64,000 nucleotides of DNA from Chelativorans sp. ZYF759 (GCF_012911015.1 NZ_WVVV01000012.1:7325-71324), one strand, 5' to 3'; counted from the stretch's first letter, positions 26,949-34,693 are shown. The notes: a model not told the origin generated them from the sequence alone. Numbers and translations: made by a program.

Positions 26949-26999
26949 GGAGCGGCTCCTACAAGCGGAGAGTGATTTCCATCCTGTTCTACCCGCTAT

Positions 27000-27013
27000 T
27001 TGCGCAACGGCAA
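27000..27013. promoter_or_regulatory. Putative NNR box upstream of the Crp/Fnr regulator
   Basis: TTGCGCAACGGCAA fits TTG-N8-CAA and lies 52 bp upstream of the TTG start of the regulator, which suggests autoregulation or cross-control. Confidence 0.5.
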
Positions 27014-27140
27014 ATTGCCGCTGGCCGTCGCGGCCGCGCGTGCTTGCGACCAGGCAATTCCCGCTGCCGTCCTGTCGGGCCATGAGGTCCAGGTCGCGCG
27101 GGTCGCGCCAACCTGACAATGCGCACGGCCTACCGCCGCT

Positions 27141-27347
27141 TCAGCCGCCAGTCAGCGGGCTGTTTGCATAGCCGGCCCTCGCGATGGCGCCGGACACGTC
27201 ATCGCGTGTCCGCGCCGTTTCGATGTCGACAATGCGGGAACCGAGATCCACCACAACTCTGGCGTCGCGATCCACGTCCTTCACCGCCTCGCGGATTGTT
27301 TTCTCGCAGTGACCGCAACTCATTTCTGGAACGCTCAGTCTGATCAT
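27141..27347 (-). CDS. Heavy-metal-associated (HMA) domain copper chaperone
   Basis: A 68-residue HMA-fold protein, MIRLSVPEMSCGHCEKTIRE, with the metal-binding CGHC pair (Cys11, Cys14). It is a CopZ-like chaperone that would carry Cu+ to P-type ATPases or other acceptors. The ATG at 27347 has AAAGGA upstream and overlaps the stop of the upstream membrane protein (ATGA). A longer open frame upstream is out-of-gene. It is the last gene of the leftward copper operon. Confidence 0.92.
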   Translation of the reverse strand: MIRLSVPEMSCGHCEKTIREAVKDVDRDARVVVDLGSRIVDIETARTRDDVSGAIARAGYANSPLTGG

Positions 27348-27859
27348 TTCAACATCCTTTCGTTGGAGATAGGTGGCGCCGATACCGTGCTTCCATGGAC
27401 GAACCGAACGGTGCGCAGCCAGGTATGCGCCACCGCAAGCACGAGGCTGAAGGTGACGAGCATGGGCAGCATTAAGAGCGCGGGCAGCAACCCGCGACCC
27501 AATCCCAGACCGAAAAGCCCATGACCGACGACGGGGAAGAAGACCACCGCCATCACCAGCCAGGCGAGCGTGGCAAAGACGGCCGCTTTCGCCAGTGGGC
27601 CATGGGCGGGCAGGACGTCGTGCACGCGGCCGTAGATGAAACCCCATAGCAACGCGCCGGTGACGGAAGGCAGCGCCCAGCCGAACGTCCCCGGCGCCAG
27701 GCCGCCGAGCAGCGCCTGGAGATCCTGATAGGGCTGGAACTCGGGCAGGATGCCAAGCCTGTCCTTCGCGCTCATCAGTGCGAAATGAATCGCCAACCCG
27801 GCGAAACCTGCCAGGACGGAAATGGCCACGTGACGCAGGATGGTACGGCCGAGGCTCAT
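27344..27859 (-). CDS. Uncharacterised inner-membrane protein of a copper operon
   Basis: A 171-residue membrane protein with about four transmembrane segments (starting MSLGRTILRHVAISVLAGFA). A conserved-looking GTFGWALPSVTGALLWGFIY lies in the middle, and three His residues (H26, H80, H86 area) could face the membrane. I do not recognise a named function. It lies between the 34-residue peptide and the HMA gene, overlapping the latter by 4 bp, and is likely copper-induced through the CueR-type promoter at 27988-28018. A metal transport or metal-trafficking role is inferred from context only. Confidence 0.78.
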   Translation of the reverse strand: MSLGRTILRHVAISVLAGFAGLAIHFALMSAKDRLGILPEFQPYQDLQALLGGLAPGTFGWALPSVTGALLWGFIYGRVHDVLPAHGPLAKAAVFATLAWLVMAVVFFPVVGHGLFGLGLGRGLLPALLMLPMLVTFSLVLAVAHTWLRTVRFVHGSTVSAPPISNERMLK

Positions 27860-27863
27860 CGGA

Positions 27864-27968
27864 TCACTTAGCCAGGTATTTGATGAGCGCGGCGATCGCG
27901 AGCAAGATCAGAACGCCGATCGGCAACATCCAGATCCAGCCACCCATCATCCAGCCATCCCACATCAT
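27864..27968 (-). CDS. 34-residue membrane peptide, first gene of the leftward copper operon
   Basis: A very short gene. It encodes a Met/Trp-rich N terminus (MMWDGWMMGGWIWML), then a single hydrophobic helix (PIGVLILLAIAALI) and a basic end KYLAK. AAAGGAG stands 7 nt before the ATG, and the promoter -10 is only about 20 bp upstream, so the leader is very short. The stop lies 4 bp before the next gene. Similar small membrane peptides accompany copper-efflux genes in other proteobacteria as far as I recall, without a proven role. The Met-rich end could bind Cu+. Confidence 0.72.
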   Translation of the reverse strand: MMWDGWMMGGWIWMLPIGVLILLAIAALIKYLAK

Positions 27969-27987
27969 CGCTTTGCTCCTTTGCCCG

Positions 27988-28018
27988 TGGATAGGGCTTC
28001 CAGTTGCGGGAAGGTCAA
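27988..28018 (-). promoter_or_regulatory. CueR/MerR-type promoter with 19-bp spacer, leftward
   Basis: On the minus strand a -35 TTGACC is separated by exactly 19 bp from a -10 TATCCA. The spacer carries the dyad CTTCC...GGAAG. The long spacer with this dyad is the CueR/CopR promoter architecture for copper-induced expression. It drives the 34-residue gene, the 171-residue membrane protein and the HMA chaperone. Confidence 0.8.
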
Positions 28019-28168
28019 GCGGCCTTGACCCGGTCGCGGCGACAGTGGCGGGTGCGGGTGCTGTCGGGACAATGGAGAAAGTGCCCAGGCTGCGGGCAAA
28101 CGCGGGGAGGCACGCGAAGGCCGGAGATCACTGGATCGCCGATGGCGCAGGTCGATGACACCTTTCCC

Positions 28169-28199
28169 TTGACCTTCCAGTTGCTGGAAGACCTAGCTG
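28169..28199 (+). promoter_or_regulatory. CueR/MerR-type promoter with 19-bp spacer, rightward
   Basis: -35 TTGACC at 28169-28174, a 19-bp spacer, and -10-like TAGCTG at 28194-28199. The spacer dyad (CTTCCAG-TTG-CTGGAAG) matches the CueR consensus ACCTTCC-N7-GGAAGGT closely. It lies about 45 bp before the copper ATPase start. Confidence 0.85.
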
Positions 28200-28244
28200 T
28201 GGGGTCTCGCGTCAACCTCGCGGAGAGCGACTGGAGGCAGGACG

Positions 28245-30293
28245 ATGGCCCACCGACACGCACACCATTCGCACGATCGGCACGGTGGGGATGGCGGGAC
28301 CCCTGGTCCGGCTCATGGCGGCCACGACAAGCATGCCGGCCACAGCGTCGAGATGTTCCGCGACCGCTTCTGGGTCTCGCTGGTTCTCGCCATCCCGGTC
28401 CTGATATGGGAGCCCATGCTGCAGGACTGGTTCGGCTATACCGCGCCGGTATTCACCGGTTCGGTCTACGTCCCGGCAATCTTCGGCATCGCAGTCTTCC
28501 TCTATGGCGGGCGGGTATTTATCCGCGGTGCCCTGGAGGAGTTGCGGGCCCGCCTGCCGGGCATGATGACCCTGATCTCGCTGGCGATCACCGTCGCATT
28601 TCTCTACAGCCTCGCCGTGCTCGTGGGCTTCGAAGGTCACGCGCTGTGGTGGGAGCTCGCCACCCTGGTGACCATCATGCTGCTCGGCCATTGGATCGAA
28701 ATGCGCTCGATCTTCCAGGCACAGGGCGCGCTCAAGGAACTGGCCCGCCTCCTCCCCGATACCGCGCTGCGGCTTATCGACGGCGATCGCACCGAAGAGG
28801 TCACCATCGACCGACTGCGAGCCGGCGACCTGCTCCTGATCCGGCCGGGGGCTGGCATCCCTTCCGACGGCGTTGTCGAAAGCGGCAGAAGCTCCGTCAA
28901 CGAGGCGATGATCACCGGGGAATCGGTGCCCGTCGACAAGCACGACGGCGACAAGGTCATTGCCGGCACGGTGAACGGTCAGGGGTCGTTGCGCGTGGAA
29001 GTGACCCAAACCGGCGAAGGCACAGCGCTCGCCGGCATCATGCGGCTGGTCGCGCAGGCGCAGACATCGCGATCGCGCGCGCAGGCGCTGGCCGACCGCG
29101 CGGCCTTCTTCCTGACGGTCGTGGCGCTTGCCGCCGGCGTCGTGACGTTCGCAGCCTGGCTCGCCGTCGGCGCGACGCTGGACTTCACCATCACCCGCGT
29201 CGTCACGGTGCTCGTCATCGCCTGTCCCCATGCGCTGGGTCTCGCCATTCCGCTCGTGGTGGCGATCTCCACGACGCTCGGCGCGCGCAATGGCCTGCTG
29301 GTTCGCGACCGGCGGGGCCTGGAAGAGGCGCGCGAATTGAACGTCGTCGTCTTCGACAAGACCGGGACGCTGACGCTCGGCGAGCACCGGGTGGTGGAGA
29401 TGGCGACGGCGCCGGGCGTAGACGCCGATGGAGCACTGCGGCTAGCTGCCGCCATCGAGCGGGATTCCGAACACCCCATTGCCCGGGCGCTGCTCAAGAG
29501 CGCCGAGGAAAAGGAGATCGCCCTCCCGCATGCGAAGGGATTCGCGGCTGTTGCCGGACAGGGGGTGGTGGCCGAAGTCGAGGGACGCACGCTCAAGGTC
29601 GGCGGACCGGCCCTGCTGGGCCAGCTCGGCCTCGAGCCTGACGCCGAAATCGCCGCTGCCGCGACGCGTTATGGCGAAGCCGGACAGGCGGCGATCTATC
29701 TGGTCGAGAATGACCGGGTGCTGGCGGTCTTCGCCGTCGCCGACAAGATCCGTCCCGAATCCTTCGAGGCGGTCCGGCGGTTGCACGAGGCCGGCATCGA
29801 GGTCGCGATGTTGACAGGCGACTCGCAGGCCGTCGCCGACACGGTTGCGCGCGAACTCGGCATCGACACCGTGTTCGCCCAGGTGCTGCCGCAGGACAAG
29901 GCGCGCAAGATCGAGGAGCTGCAGGCCCAGGGCAAGAAGGTCGCCATGGTCGGCGACGGCGTCAACGACGCCCCGGCGCTGGTGACGGCCGACATAGGCA
30001 TTGCCATCGGCGCAGGCACGGACGTGGCCGTCGAGGCGGGCGACGTCGTGCTGGTGCGCTCCGATCCCCGCGACGTGCCGCGCATCGTGGCGCTCAGCCG
30101 CGCCAGCTACCGGAAGATGGTCCAGAACCTGTGGCTGGCGGCGGGATACAACATCGTCGCCATTCCGCTGGCGGCCGGCGTGCTCGCCTGGGCGGGCATC
30201 ATCCTCGCACCGGCGGTCGGCGCCATATTGATGTCGGCAAGCACCATTATCGTGGCCCTCAACGCCCAGCTTCTCCGACGGGCGAAACTGTAG
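28245..30293 (+). CDS. copB: Copper-translocating P-type ATPase, CopB type (P1B-3-like)
   Basis: A 682-residue ATPase that exports copper from the cytoplasm. The N terminus (1-35) is His-rich (MAHRHAHHSHDRHGGDGG) with no CxxC HMA domain. The membrane metal site is CPH at 327-329, the P1B-3 signature, instead of the CPC of CopA. Catalytic motifs are TGES at 224-227, DKTGT at 371-375 (phospho-Asp371), HP at 410-411 and GDGVND at 570-575. About eight transmembrane helices are expected. GGAGG lies before the ATG. CopB-type pumps prefer Cu2+ or silver in some family members. The CueR-type promoter at 28169-28199 controls it. Confidence 0.95.
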   Translation: MAHRHAHHSHDRHGGDGGTPGPAHGGHDKHAGHSVEMFRDRFWVSLVLAIPVLIWEPMLQDWFGYTAPVFTGSVYVPAIFGIAVFLYGGRVFIRGALEELRARLPGMMTLISLAITVAFLYSLAVLVGFEGHALWWELATLVTIMLLGHWIEMRSIFQAQGALKELARLLPDTALRLIDGDRTEEVTIDRLRAGDLLLIRPGAGIPSDGVVESGRSSVNEAMITGESVPVDKHDGDKVIAGTVNGQGSLRVEVTQTGEGTALAGIMRLVAQAQTSRSRAQALADRAAFFLTVVALAAGVVTFAAWLAVGATLDFTITRVVTVLVIACPHALGLAIPLVVAISTTLGARNGLLVRDRRGLEEARELNVVVFDKTGTLTLGEHRVVEMATAPGVDADGALRLAAAIERDSEHPIARALLKSAEEKEIALPHAKGFAAVAGQGVVAEVEGRTLKVGGPALLGQLGLEPDAEIAAAATRYGEAGQAAIYLVENDRVLAVFAVADKIRPESFEAVRRLHEAGIEVAMLTGDSQAVADTVARELGIDTVFAQVLPQDKARKIEELQAQGKKVAMVGDGVNDAPALVTADIGIAIGAGTDVAVEAGDVVLVRSDPRDVPRIVALSRASYRKMVQNLWLAAGYNIVAIPLAAGVLAWAGIILAPAVGAILMSASTIIVALNAQLLRRAKL

Positions 30294-30303
30294 GTCCTTG
30301 CGA

Positions 30304-30675
30304 ATGCCTCGCTCGAAACATCTGGCCAAGATCCGCGATGTGCTGACCAGCCTGCTGCTGGTGCTTGCGGTCTCCCTGGCGTGGCCTTCCATGGCCGCTC
30401 CCCACGACCGGCACGCGGAGTCGGGCAACCATCATCCGGCCTCGGCCGATGCGCATGGCGCGCCACATCATCACCGGAATGTCGACCAGACGCCGGTCTG
30501 TTCCGCCGAGCTGGGCTGCTGTGCGATGACGCACTGTCATCCGGGCGTCGCGCAGGCGCTGTTGAGGATGTCTCTTGCGGATCTTCATCCGAAGCACGAA
30601 CCGTCCTCTCCCGCCCAGGAAGCAGGTGTCGATCCGCCGATCCTCGTGCCGCCGCCGCGTGCGCTCCTTGTCTGA
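30304..30675 (+). CDS. Secreted His/Cys-rich putative metal-binding protein
   Basis: A 123-residue protein. The signal segment (LLLVLAVSLAWPSMAA) follows a basic start. The mature part has a His-rich stretch HNHHPASADAHGAPHHHRN (approximate reading) and a Cys cluster CSAELGCCAMTHCHPG, both suited to Cu/Zn binding in the periplasm. It does not match a family I can name, although CopL-like and other periplasmic copper proteins share this look. It sits 10 bp after the ATPase stop and before the DUF305 gene, in the same copper-induced unit. The ATG at 30304 is used; a TTG six bases earlier is an alternative. Confidence 0.72.
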   Translation: MPRSKHLAKIRDVLTSLLLVLAVSLAWPSMAAPHDRHAESGNHHPASADAHGAPHHHRNVDQTPVCSAELGCCAMTHCHPGVAQALLRMSLADLHPKHEPSSPAQEAGVDPPILVPPPRALLV

Positions 30676-30715
30676 AGCGACCAGAAACCGATTCAAGCAT
30701 TCAAGGAGTATCCCG

Positions 30716-31177
30716 ATGAAGATGATCAAACACGCCCTTGCCGCCTCTATCCTGGCGGCCTCGCTTTCCGTTCCCGCCCTTGCCCAGGACGCGGCCGAGT
30801 TCCGCCTGCCGGACCAATGCGCCGTCGATGGCGGCATGGGACATATGGGCCATGGCGGCATGCACGGCGGCGGCATGGGAATGGGCATGATGTCCATGAA
30901 CATGGACCTGGACGGCATGACCGACTTCCAGCGCGAGAACATGGAGAAGATGATGGGCACCATGCCCGCCATGATGGAAGGCATGATGCATGACGATCCG
31001 GACGTCGCCTTCGCCTGCGCCATGATCGCCCATCACCAGGGCGCCATCGACATGGCCCGCATCCAGCTGGAGCATGGCGAGGACGAGTGGATCCGCGGCC
31101 TTGCCGAGGAAATCATCGAAGCCCAGGTTCAGGAAATCGATGAAATGACCCAGTGGCTGGCCGATAACGCCAAGTAG
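30716..31177 (+). CDS. DUF305 (CopM-like) Met/His-rich periplasmic protein
   Basis: A 153-residue secreted protein. The signal peptide is MKMIKHALAASILAASLSVPALAQ. A Gly/Met/His-rich segment (GHMGHGGMHGGGMGMGMM) precedes a DUF305 core with MIAHHQGAIDMARIQLEHGE, whose HHQGAIDMA is the family motif. DUF305 proteins such as CopM bind copper. AAGGAG precedes the ATG. It ends the copper operon and is followed by a strong hairpin (31187-31214). Confidence 0.92.
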   Translation: MKMIKHALAASILAASLSVPALAQDAAEFRLPDQCAVDGGMGHMGHGGMHGGGMGMGMMSMNMDLDGMTDFQRENMEKMMGTMPAMMEGMMHDDPDVAFACAMIAHHQGAIDMARIQLEHGEDEWIRGLAEEIIEAQVQEIDEMTQWLADNAK

Positions 31178-31186
31178 AATGAAACG

Positions 31187-31214
31187 GCCCGCGCGGCAGC
31201 GATGTCGCGCGGGC
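31187..31214 (+). terminator. Hairpin after the DUF305 gene
   Basis: A perfect 9-bp inverted repeat, 10-nt loop, no T tract. It is a boundary of the copper operon, with termination uncertain. Confidence 0.5.
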
Positions 31215-31552
31215 TGTGCCAGGACGCATGTGCCGCTTCCATCCGCGGCAGGGCGAGCCGTCGCGCGTCATTGGCAGAAACACCTGACAGTCTTCCTCGA
31301 TTGCGGAAAATTCCGTCCCGACCTTCCCGGTTCGATGTGGCGAGCTGCGGGGCTGCCTGGCCGAACCGGAATGCGCCGCTCGCAGCCCATGCCGGCAGTC
31401 ATTCCACCATGAGCATACCACTTGGCCTGGCCCAAGCACTCACCGCCATGAGCGGGATTTTCCCTGTCGGGCCGCCTCAATGAAAGGCGGAAGCGGCTGG
31501 CGCTACATGCGTGATGCGCGTCAGCCCTTGACGGTGAGTTCCTATCCAATAT

Positions 31553-31567
31553 ATGTGTATAATACGC
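31553..31567 (+). promoter_or_regulatory. Candidate MarR operator upstream of pgsA (site A)
   Basis: ATGTGTATAATACGC overlaps a -10-like TATAAT (31558-31563). The shared pattern GTGYATWATRCAC with sites B and C suggests a common operator of the MarR protein at 34728. A TTGACG lies upstream at 31528-31533, with 16 bp to an overlapping TATATG. Confidence 0.55.
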
Positions 31568-31677
31568 TTAAATGCGGGGCGGCAGAATGCGTTGTGATGG
31601 GCCGAAGAGGGTTTCGATGTCTTTCGGTCATTCGACGACGTCACCAATCATCATTGCTCGCAGCAGAGGTCCATCAC

Positions 31678-32280
31678 ATGTCGCAACAGGCTTTCAATCT
31701 GCCGAACATCCTGACCTACGCCCGCATCCTGGCGGTCCCACTGATCGTCATGTGTTTCTTCATCGAAGAAGGCCTGCACTCGAGCGACCTCCGCCGGTGG
31801 TCGGCGCTCCTCGTCTTTGTCGCCGCCAGCGTAACCGATTATCTCGATGGCTATTTGGCGCGCATCTGGAAGCAGACATCGAACATCGGCATGTTGCTTG
31901 ACCCCATTGCCGACAAGCTTCTGGTCGTCACCTGCCTGGTGTTGCTCGTCGCCGACGGGACGGTCGCCGGCTGGTCGCTTTGGGCCGGGATCCTCATCCT
32001 GTGCCGGGAGATACTGGTTTCCGGCCTGCGCGAGTATCTGGCCGGCCTCAAGGTCTCCGTTCCGGTCACGCAGCTGGCCAAGTGGAAGACCGCCATTCAG
32101 ATGGTCGCTATCGCCTTCCTGCTGGTTGGACCGGCAGGCGACGCCCTCATGCCGACAGGCCTCACAATGACGGTCGGCACAACGCTGCTGTGGATCTCCC
32201 TCGGGGTGACGCTCTATACCGGCTACGACTACCTCCGTGCCGGGCTGAAGCACGTAATGGACGACAAACTCGCCGTGTGA
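31678..32280 (+). CDS. pgsA: CDP-diacylglycerol-glycerol-3-phosphate 3-phosphatidyltransferase
   Basis: A 200-residue membrane enzyme that makes phosphatidylglycerol phosphate from CDP-DAG and glycerol-3-P. The CDP-alcohol phosphatidyltransferase motif is complete: DG at 57-58, AR at 61-62, G71, D75 and D79 within YLDGYLARIWKQTSNIGMLL and DPIADK. About five transmembrane helices are seen. The start MSQQAFNLPNILTYARILAV is canonical; the frame continues upstream without similarity. In this order of bacteria pgsA usually neighbours uvrC, so this copy may be a second, conditionally expressed paralogue. It is convergent with the GT2 gene 147 bp away. Confidence 0.93.
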   Translation: MSQQAFNLPNILTYARILAVPLIVMCFFIEEGLHSSDLRRWSALLVFVAASVTDYLDGYLARIWKQTSNIGMLLDPIADKLLVVTCLVLLVADGTVAGWSLWAGILILCREILVSGLREYLAGLKVSVPVTQLAKWKTAIQMVAIAFLLVGPAGDALMPTGLTMTVGTTLLWISLGVTLYTGYDYLRAGLKHVMDDKLAV

Positions 32281-32427
32281 TCCGTGTTCGCGCGGACAGG
32301 AAAGTCTCGGGAAGAAGGCCGCGAGCCTCCGCTGGCGGTTCCCGACCCGGGCAGAGGCATCAGCGACGTGGCACGTGCAATCGCCAGTCTTTCGATTCTT
32401 GCCGTGGACTGTCTGGCAACGCACGGC

Positions 32428-33108
32428 TCAATACAGCACCGTCTGTTTCTTGAGCCGGCGCAACTGGTCCAGGCTGCGGCTTGCACCCACTGTGCGATAG
32501 ATGTCGGATATCATGCCGATCTCGTCCCTGATGCCCACCAGTGTGCCGCGCTTTGCGGTCTTCAGCGGGCTGATGACTCCGGGCCAGCGCACACTTCCGA
32601 TCTTCCCACCCGTGGCCAGCAGGAGATCGTTCAGGTAGACCTCGAAGCCAAATCGAGGCAGCTTCTCGATTTCCGCCAGCTTCTGCAGCACGAGATGTGC
32701 GGGGAAAGCCCGTTCGCCGGAGATATAATCGAAGCCGAGCAGCCTCCATGCCAGAAGGGCATTGCCCCTGAGGGAGATTGAAGCCACTGCTTCACGGGAC
32801 ATGACAGGCTCGAGCAGCCGGTCGATGTCGGTGCTCTTCAGACCGACAAGATCGGCATCCAGAAGGAGGACGTGGCTGGTTCGAACAAGTTCCAGCCCCC
32901 GTGCCACGGCGACTGCCTTGCCCATATTCCTGGCTAGAACAACGGTCCTGAGGCCGCGCGTTCGAGCGAGGTCCCCAGAACCATCGGTGGACGCGTCATC
33001 CACGACGAGCACTTCGCGGACAAGCGGATGCCGGGCTACAGCGTCCAGCACCCGGCCGATACGCGGCGCCTCGTTGTAGGCGGGAACGATACAGGTGAAT
33101 ACGGTCAC
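32428..33108 (-). CDS. Glycosyltransferase family 2 protein
   Basis: A 226-residue soluble GT-A glycosyltransferase without membrane segments. It starts MTVFTCIVPAYNEAPRIGRV. The nucleotide-binding VVDDAST (Asp37, Asp38) and the metal-binding LLLDADLVG (DAD, 84-86) are intact, as is the GNALLAWRLLGFDYISGERA acceptor region. The sugar donor and acceptor are unknown; a lipid or envelope acceptor would suit the neighbouring PgsA and secreted protein. The start is a GTG at 33108 with a stop in frame just upstream. A 14-bp perfect hairpin stands 42-75 bp upstream of it. It is on the same strand as the CrtC/AttH-like gene. Confidence 0.85.
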   Translation of the reverse strand: MTVFTCIVPAYNEAPRIGRVLDAVARHPLVREVLVVDDASTDGSGDLARTRGLRTVVLARNMGKAVAVARGLELVRTSHVLLLDADLVGLKSTDIDRLLEPVMSREAVASISLRGNALLAWRLLGFDYISGERAFPAHLVLQKLAEIEKLPRFGFEVYLNDLLLATGGKIGSVRWPGVISPLKTAKRGTLVGIRDEIGMISDIYRTVGASRSLDQLRRLKKQTVLY

Positions 33109-33150
33109 GCCGTTTTATCCGTGCTCATGTCGCAGCAGGCTCGGAACAGA

Positions 33151-33183
33151 TGGTCCAGTGCTCCGGCAAGGAGCACTGGACCA
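33151..33183 (-). repeat. Perfect 14-bp inverted repeat between two leftward genes
   Basis: TGGTCCAGTGCTCC (33151-33164) and GGAGCACTGGACCA (33170-33183) flank a 5-nt loop. No T tract is present. It is a terminator, attenuator or mRNA-stabilising hairpin between the CrtC/AttH-like gene and the GT2 gene. Confidence 0.8.
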
Positions 33184-33266
33184 CCTTGGACACTATTCGG
33201 GTCCGCCGGCCAGTGGAAAATCTTCATCATGCGGAGTGCAGGAGGTCCAAGCGTTCCGCGCGGGAT

Positions 33267-34301
33267 CTATCGAGGCCAGTCGCCGATCATCTCGACGTAG
33301 TTTCGGCCACTCACGGCTTCGTTCCTGTAGGTGCCGGAGAAGGTTGCTGTAGCCTCCAGGCGCGCCATGTGCCCGCCGGGCAGAAACGATTCCTGGCTGG
33401 CCGGGCCGGTGATGTCGACCGCGAGATCGGCATCGACGGCGGGAATGCGCACGCGCCAGCTGGTGGGATATTTCTGGCCGGTCTGCTCGCTCGTCCAGAA
33501 ATCGCCGGCGCCCCTGGCGAGAGGTTCGACGGCGACCACCTCATGGGAACCGTCCTCGCGCATGATGGTGGCCCAGGACTCCTCCGCCTTCGAGTCGAGC
33601 GCATTCCAGATGGCCACGACTTCGCCGTCCGGCATGATCAGGTTCATCCAGGTCCAGCGCAAGTCGGGTCGCGGCGTGATCGTGCCCCATTGGCGATCCA
33701 GCCAGGACCGGCCCTCGACCGCCAACGTTTCGCCTTCAAGGGTCAGCTTGCCCGTGGTCGCCATATTCGGCAGGGCAAACTCGTAGTTGGTTTCCCCGAG
33801 CAGGGGAAAGACCCCGGTACCGCCATATGCCAGCGCAGGCCCCTGCGCCTCGAGGGTAAACTCGATCGCGCCCCATGGCGCCTCGAAGCTGACGGACATC
33901 TTCTCGTCGTCACCGGTCCACCGCAGGCCCGGCGCCGTGATCTCGAACTCGGTCTTGTCCCACGAATACTCGTTCGGGGATATCTGCGTCATGTGGCTCT
34001 TGTAGAGCCCCTTCGTCTCATCGGTGACCGAAAATATGATCACCGGTCCGAAGACCCTTGGCATCGTCATGGTGTGAAGAAGCACGCCGATATTGCGCCC
34101 GTCGGCTTCCAAGGCGCTCGTGAAATAGATCGAGTCGAACCAGCCCCTTTCCGTGCCCGGGTCCTGGGCCAGGAGATCTTCGGCCGGGTTGATCATCGCT
34201 GGTGTCCCAGGAGCGGGCTGGGCGGCGACTGGAACGACAAGCAGGCCGAGCGCGAACAGCCCGCCAGCTGTGGCCCCGCGGAGTCTGGTCAAATGTGTCA
34301 T
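33267..34301 (-). CDS. Secreted AttH/CrtC-like lipocalin-domain protein
   Basis: A 344-residue protein with a signal peptide (MTHLTRLRGATAGGLFALGL... ending VAAQ). The body matches the AttH/CrtC lipocalin-like fold: GWFDSIYFTSALEADGRNIG, then KTEFEITAPGLRWTGDDEKM and WLDRQWGTITPRPDLRWTWM, where the RxWLDRQWG segment is the family hallmark. Family members include carotenoid 1,2-hydratase and uncharacterised secreted hydratase-like proteins; no catalytic assignment can be made. It diverges from the MarR gene and carries a matching operator (site B) overlapping its -10. Confidence 0.82.
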   Translation of the reverse strand: MTHLTRLRGATAGGLFALGLLVVPVAAQPAPGTPAMINPAEDLLAQDPGTERGWFDSIYFTSALEADGRNIGVLLHTMTMPRVFGPVIIFSVTDETKGLYKSHMTQISPNEYSWDKTEFEITAPGLRWTGDDEKMSVSFEAPWGAIEFTLEAQGPALAYGGTGVFPLLGETNYEFALPNMATTGKLTLEGETLAVEGRSWLDRQWGTITPRPDLRWTWMNLIMPDGEVVAIWNALDSKAEESWATIMREDGSHEVVAVEPLARGAGDFWTSEQTGQKYPTSWRVRIPAVDADLAVDITGPASQESFLPGGHMARLEATATFSGTYRNEAVSGRNYVEMIGDWPR

Positions 34302-34325
34302 GCGGCATCTCCTTATGGATTATTA

Positions 34326-34338
34326 GTGCATTATACAC
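34326..34338 (-). promoter_or_regulatory. Candidate MarR operator, site B (AttH/CrtC-like gene)
   Basis: GTGCATTATACAC is a near-perfect dyad (arms match in 5 of 6 positions) 25-37 bp upstream of the start codon. On the minus strand it contains TATAAT, so repressor binding would block the -10. Confidence 0.6.
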
Positions 34339-34693
34339 ATAAATAGGGAGCGTGGCGGTTTCAAGGAGGACGCGTCCGAAAGAGCTGACGCGGTTGCGTC
34401 TCCGTCCAATGAGGTCCGGCCGGCATTTGCTTGGGGGGGGTGGCTGCAGAAGCGAAGTTCGGCAAACGAGCGGGTTCGCCGGCAAGGCTATCCAGCGATT
34501 CCCTGGCAGCGATTCGGCGGAAGTGGCTGGATCGGTCCGGGCAACCCAGCGCGGCGAGTGGTGAACCCCGATGCCTCCGGCCAAGGGCCCTTGATGTCTG
34601 TCCGGGGCAGAGCCTTCGCCCAGGCCTGTTCCGGTGCGGCTCCATTGCAACTGACGTGGAAACCTGACATTTCCTTTTTGATGGCCATAAAAT

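Larger units (their letters stand above)
31178..31677. other. 500-bp intergenic region before pgsA
   Basis: No convincing gene. It begins with a 9-bp hairpin (31187-31214; GCCCGCGCG / CGCGCGGGC) that ends the copper operon, then about 300 bp of unassigned sequence with only short non-homologous frames. The last 130 bp hold the pgsA promoter region, including the candidate MarR operator at 31553-31567. Confidence 0.6.

Noticed and set aside
31178-31540. Possible small gene in the gap after DUF305 (frames on both strands).
   Set aside because: The frames lack ribosome-binding sites, family motifs and conserved-looking segments.
34346-34690. Short frames between the AttH/CrtC-like and marR genes, some of 70-95 codons.
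   Set aside because: They overlap each other on both strands and show no motif or start signal; treated as non-coding promoter DNA.
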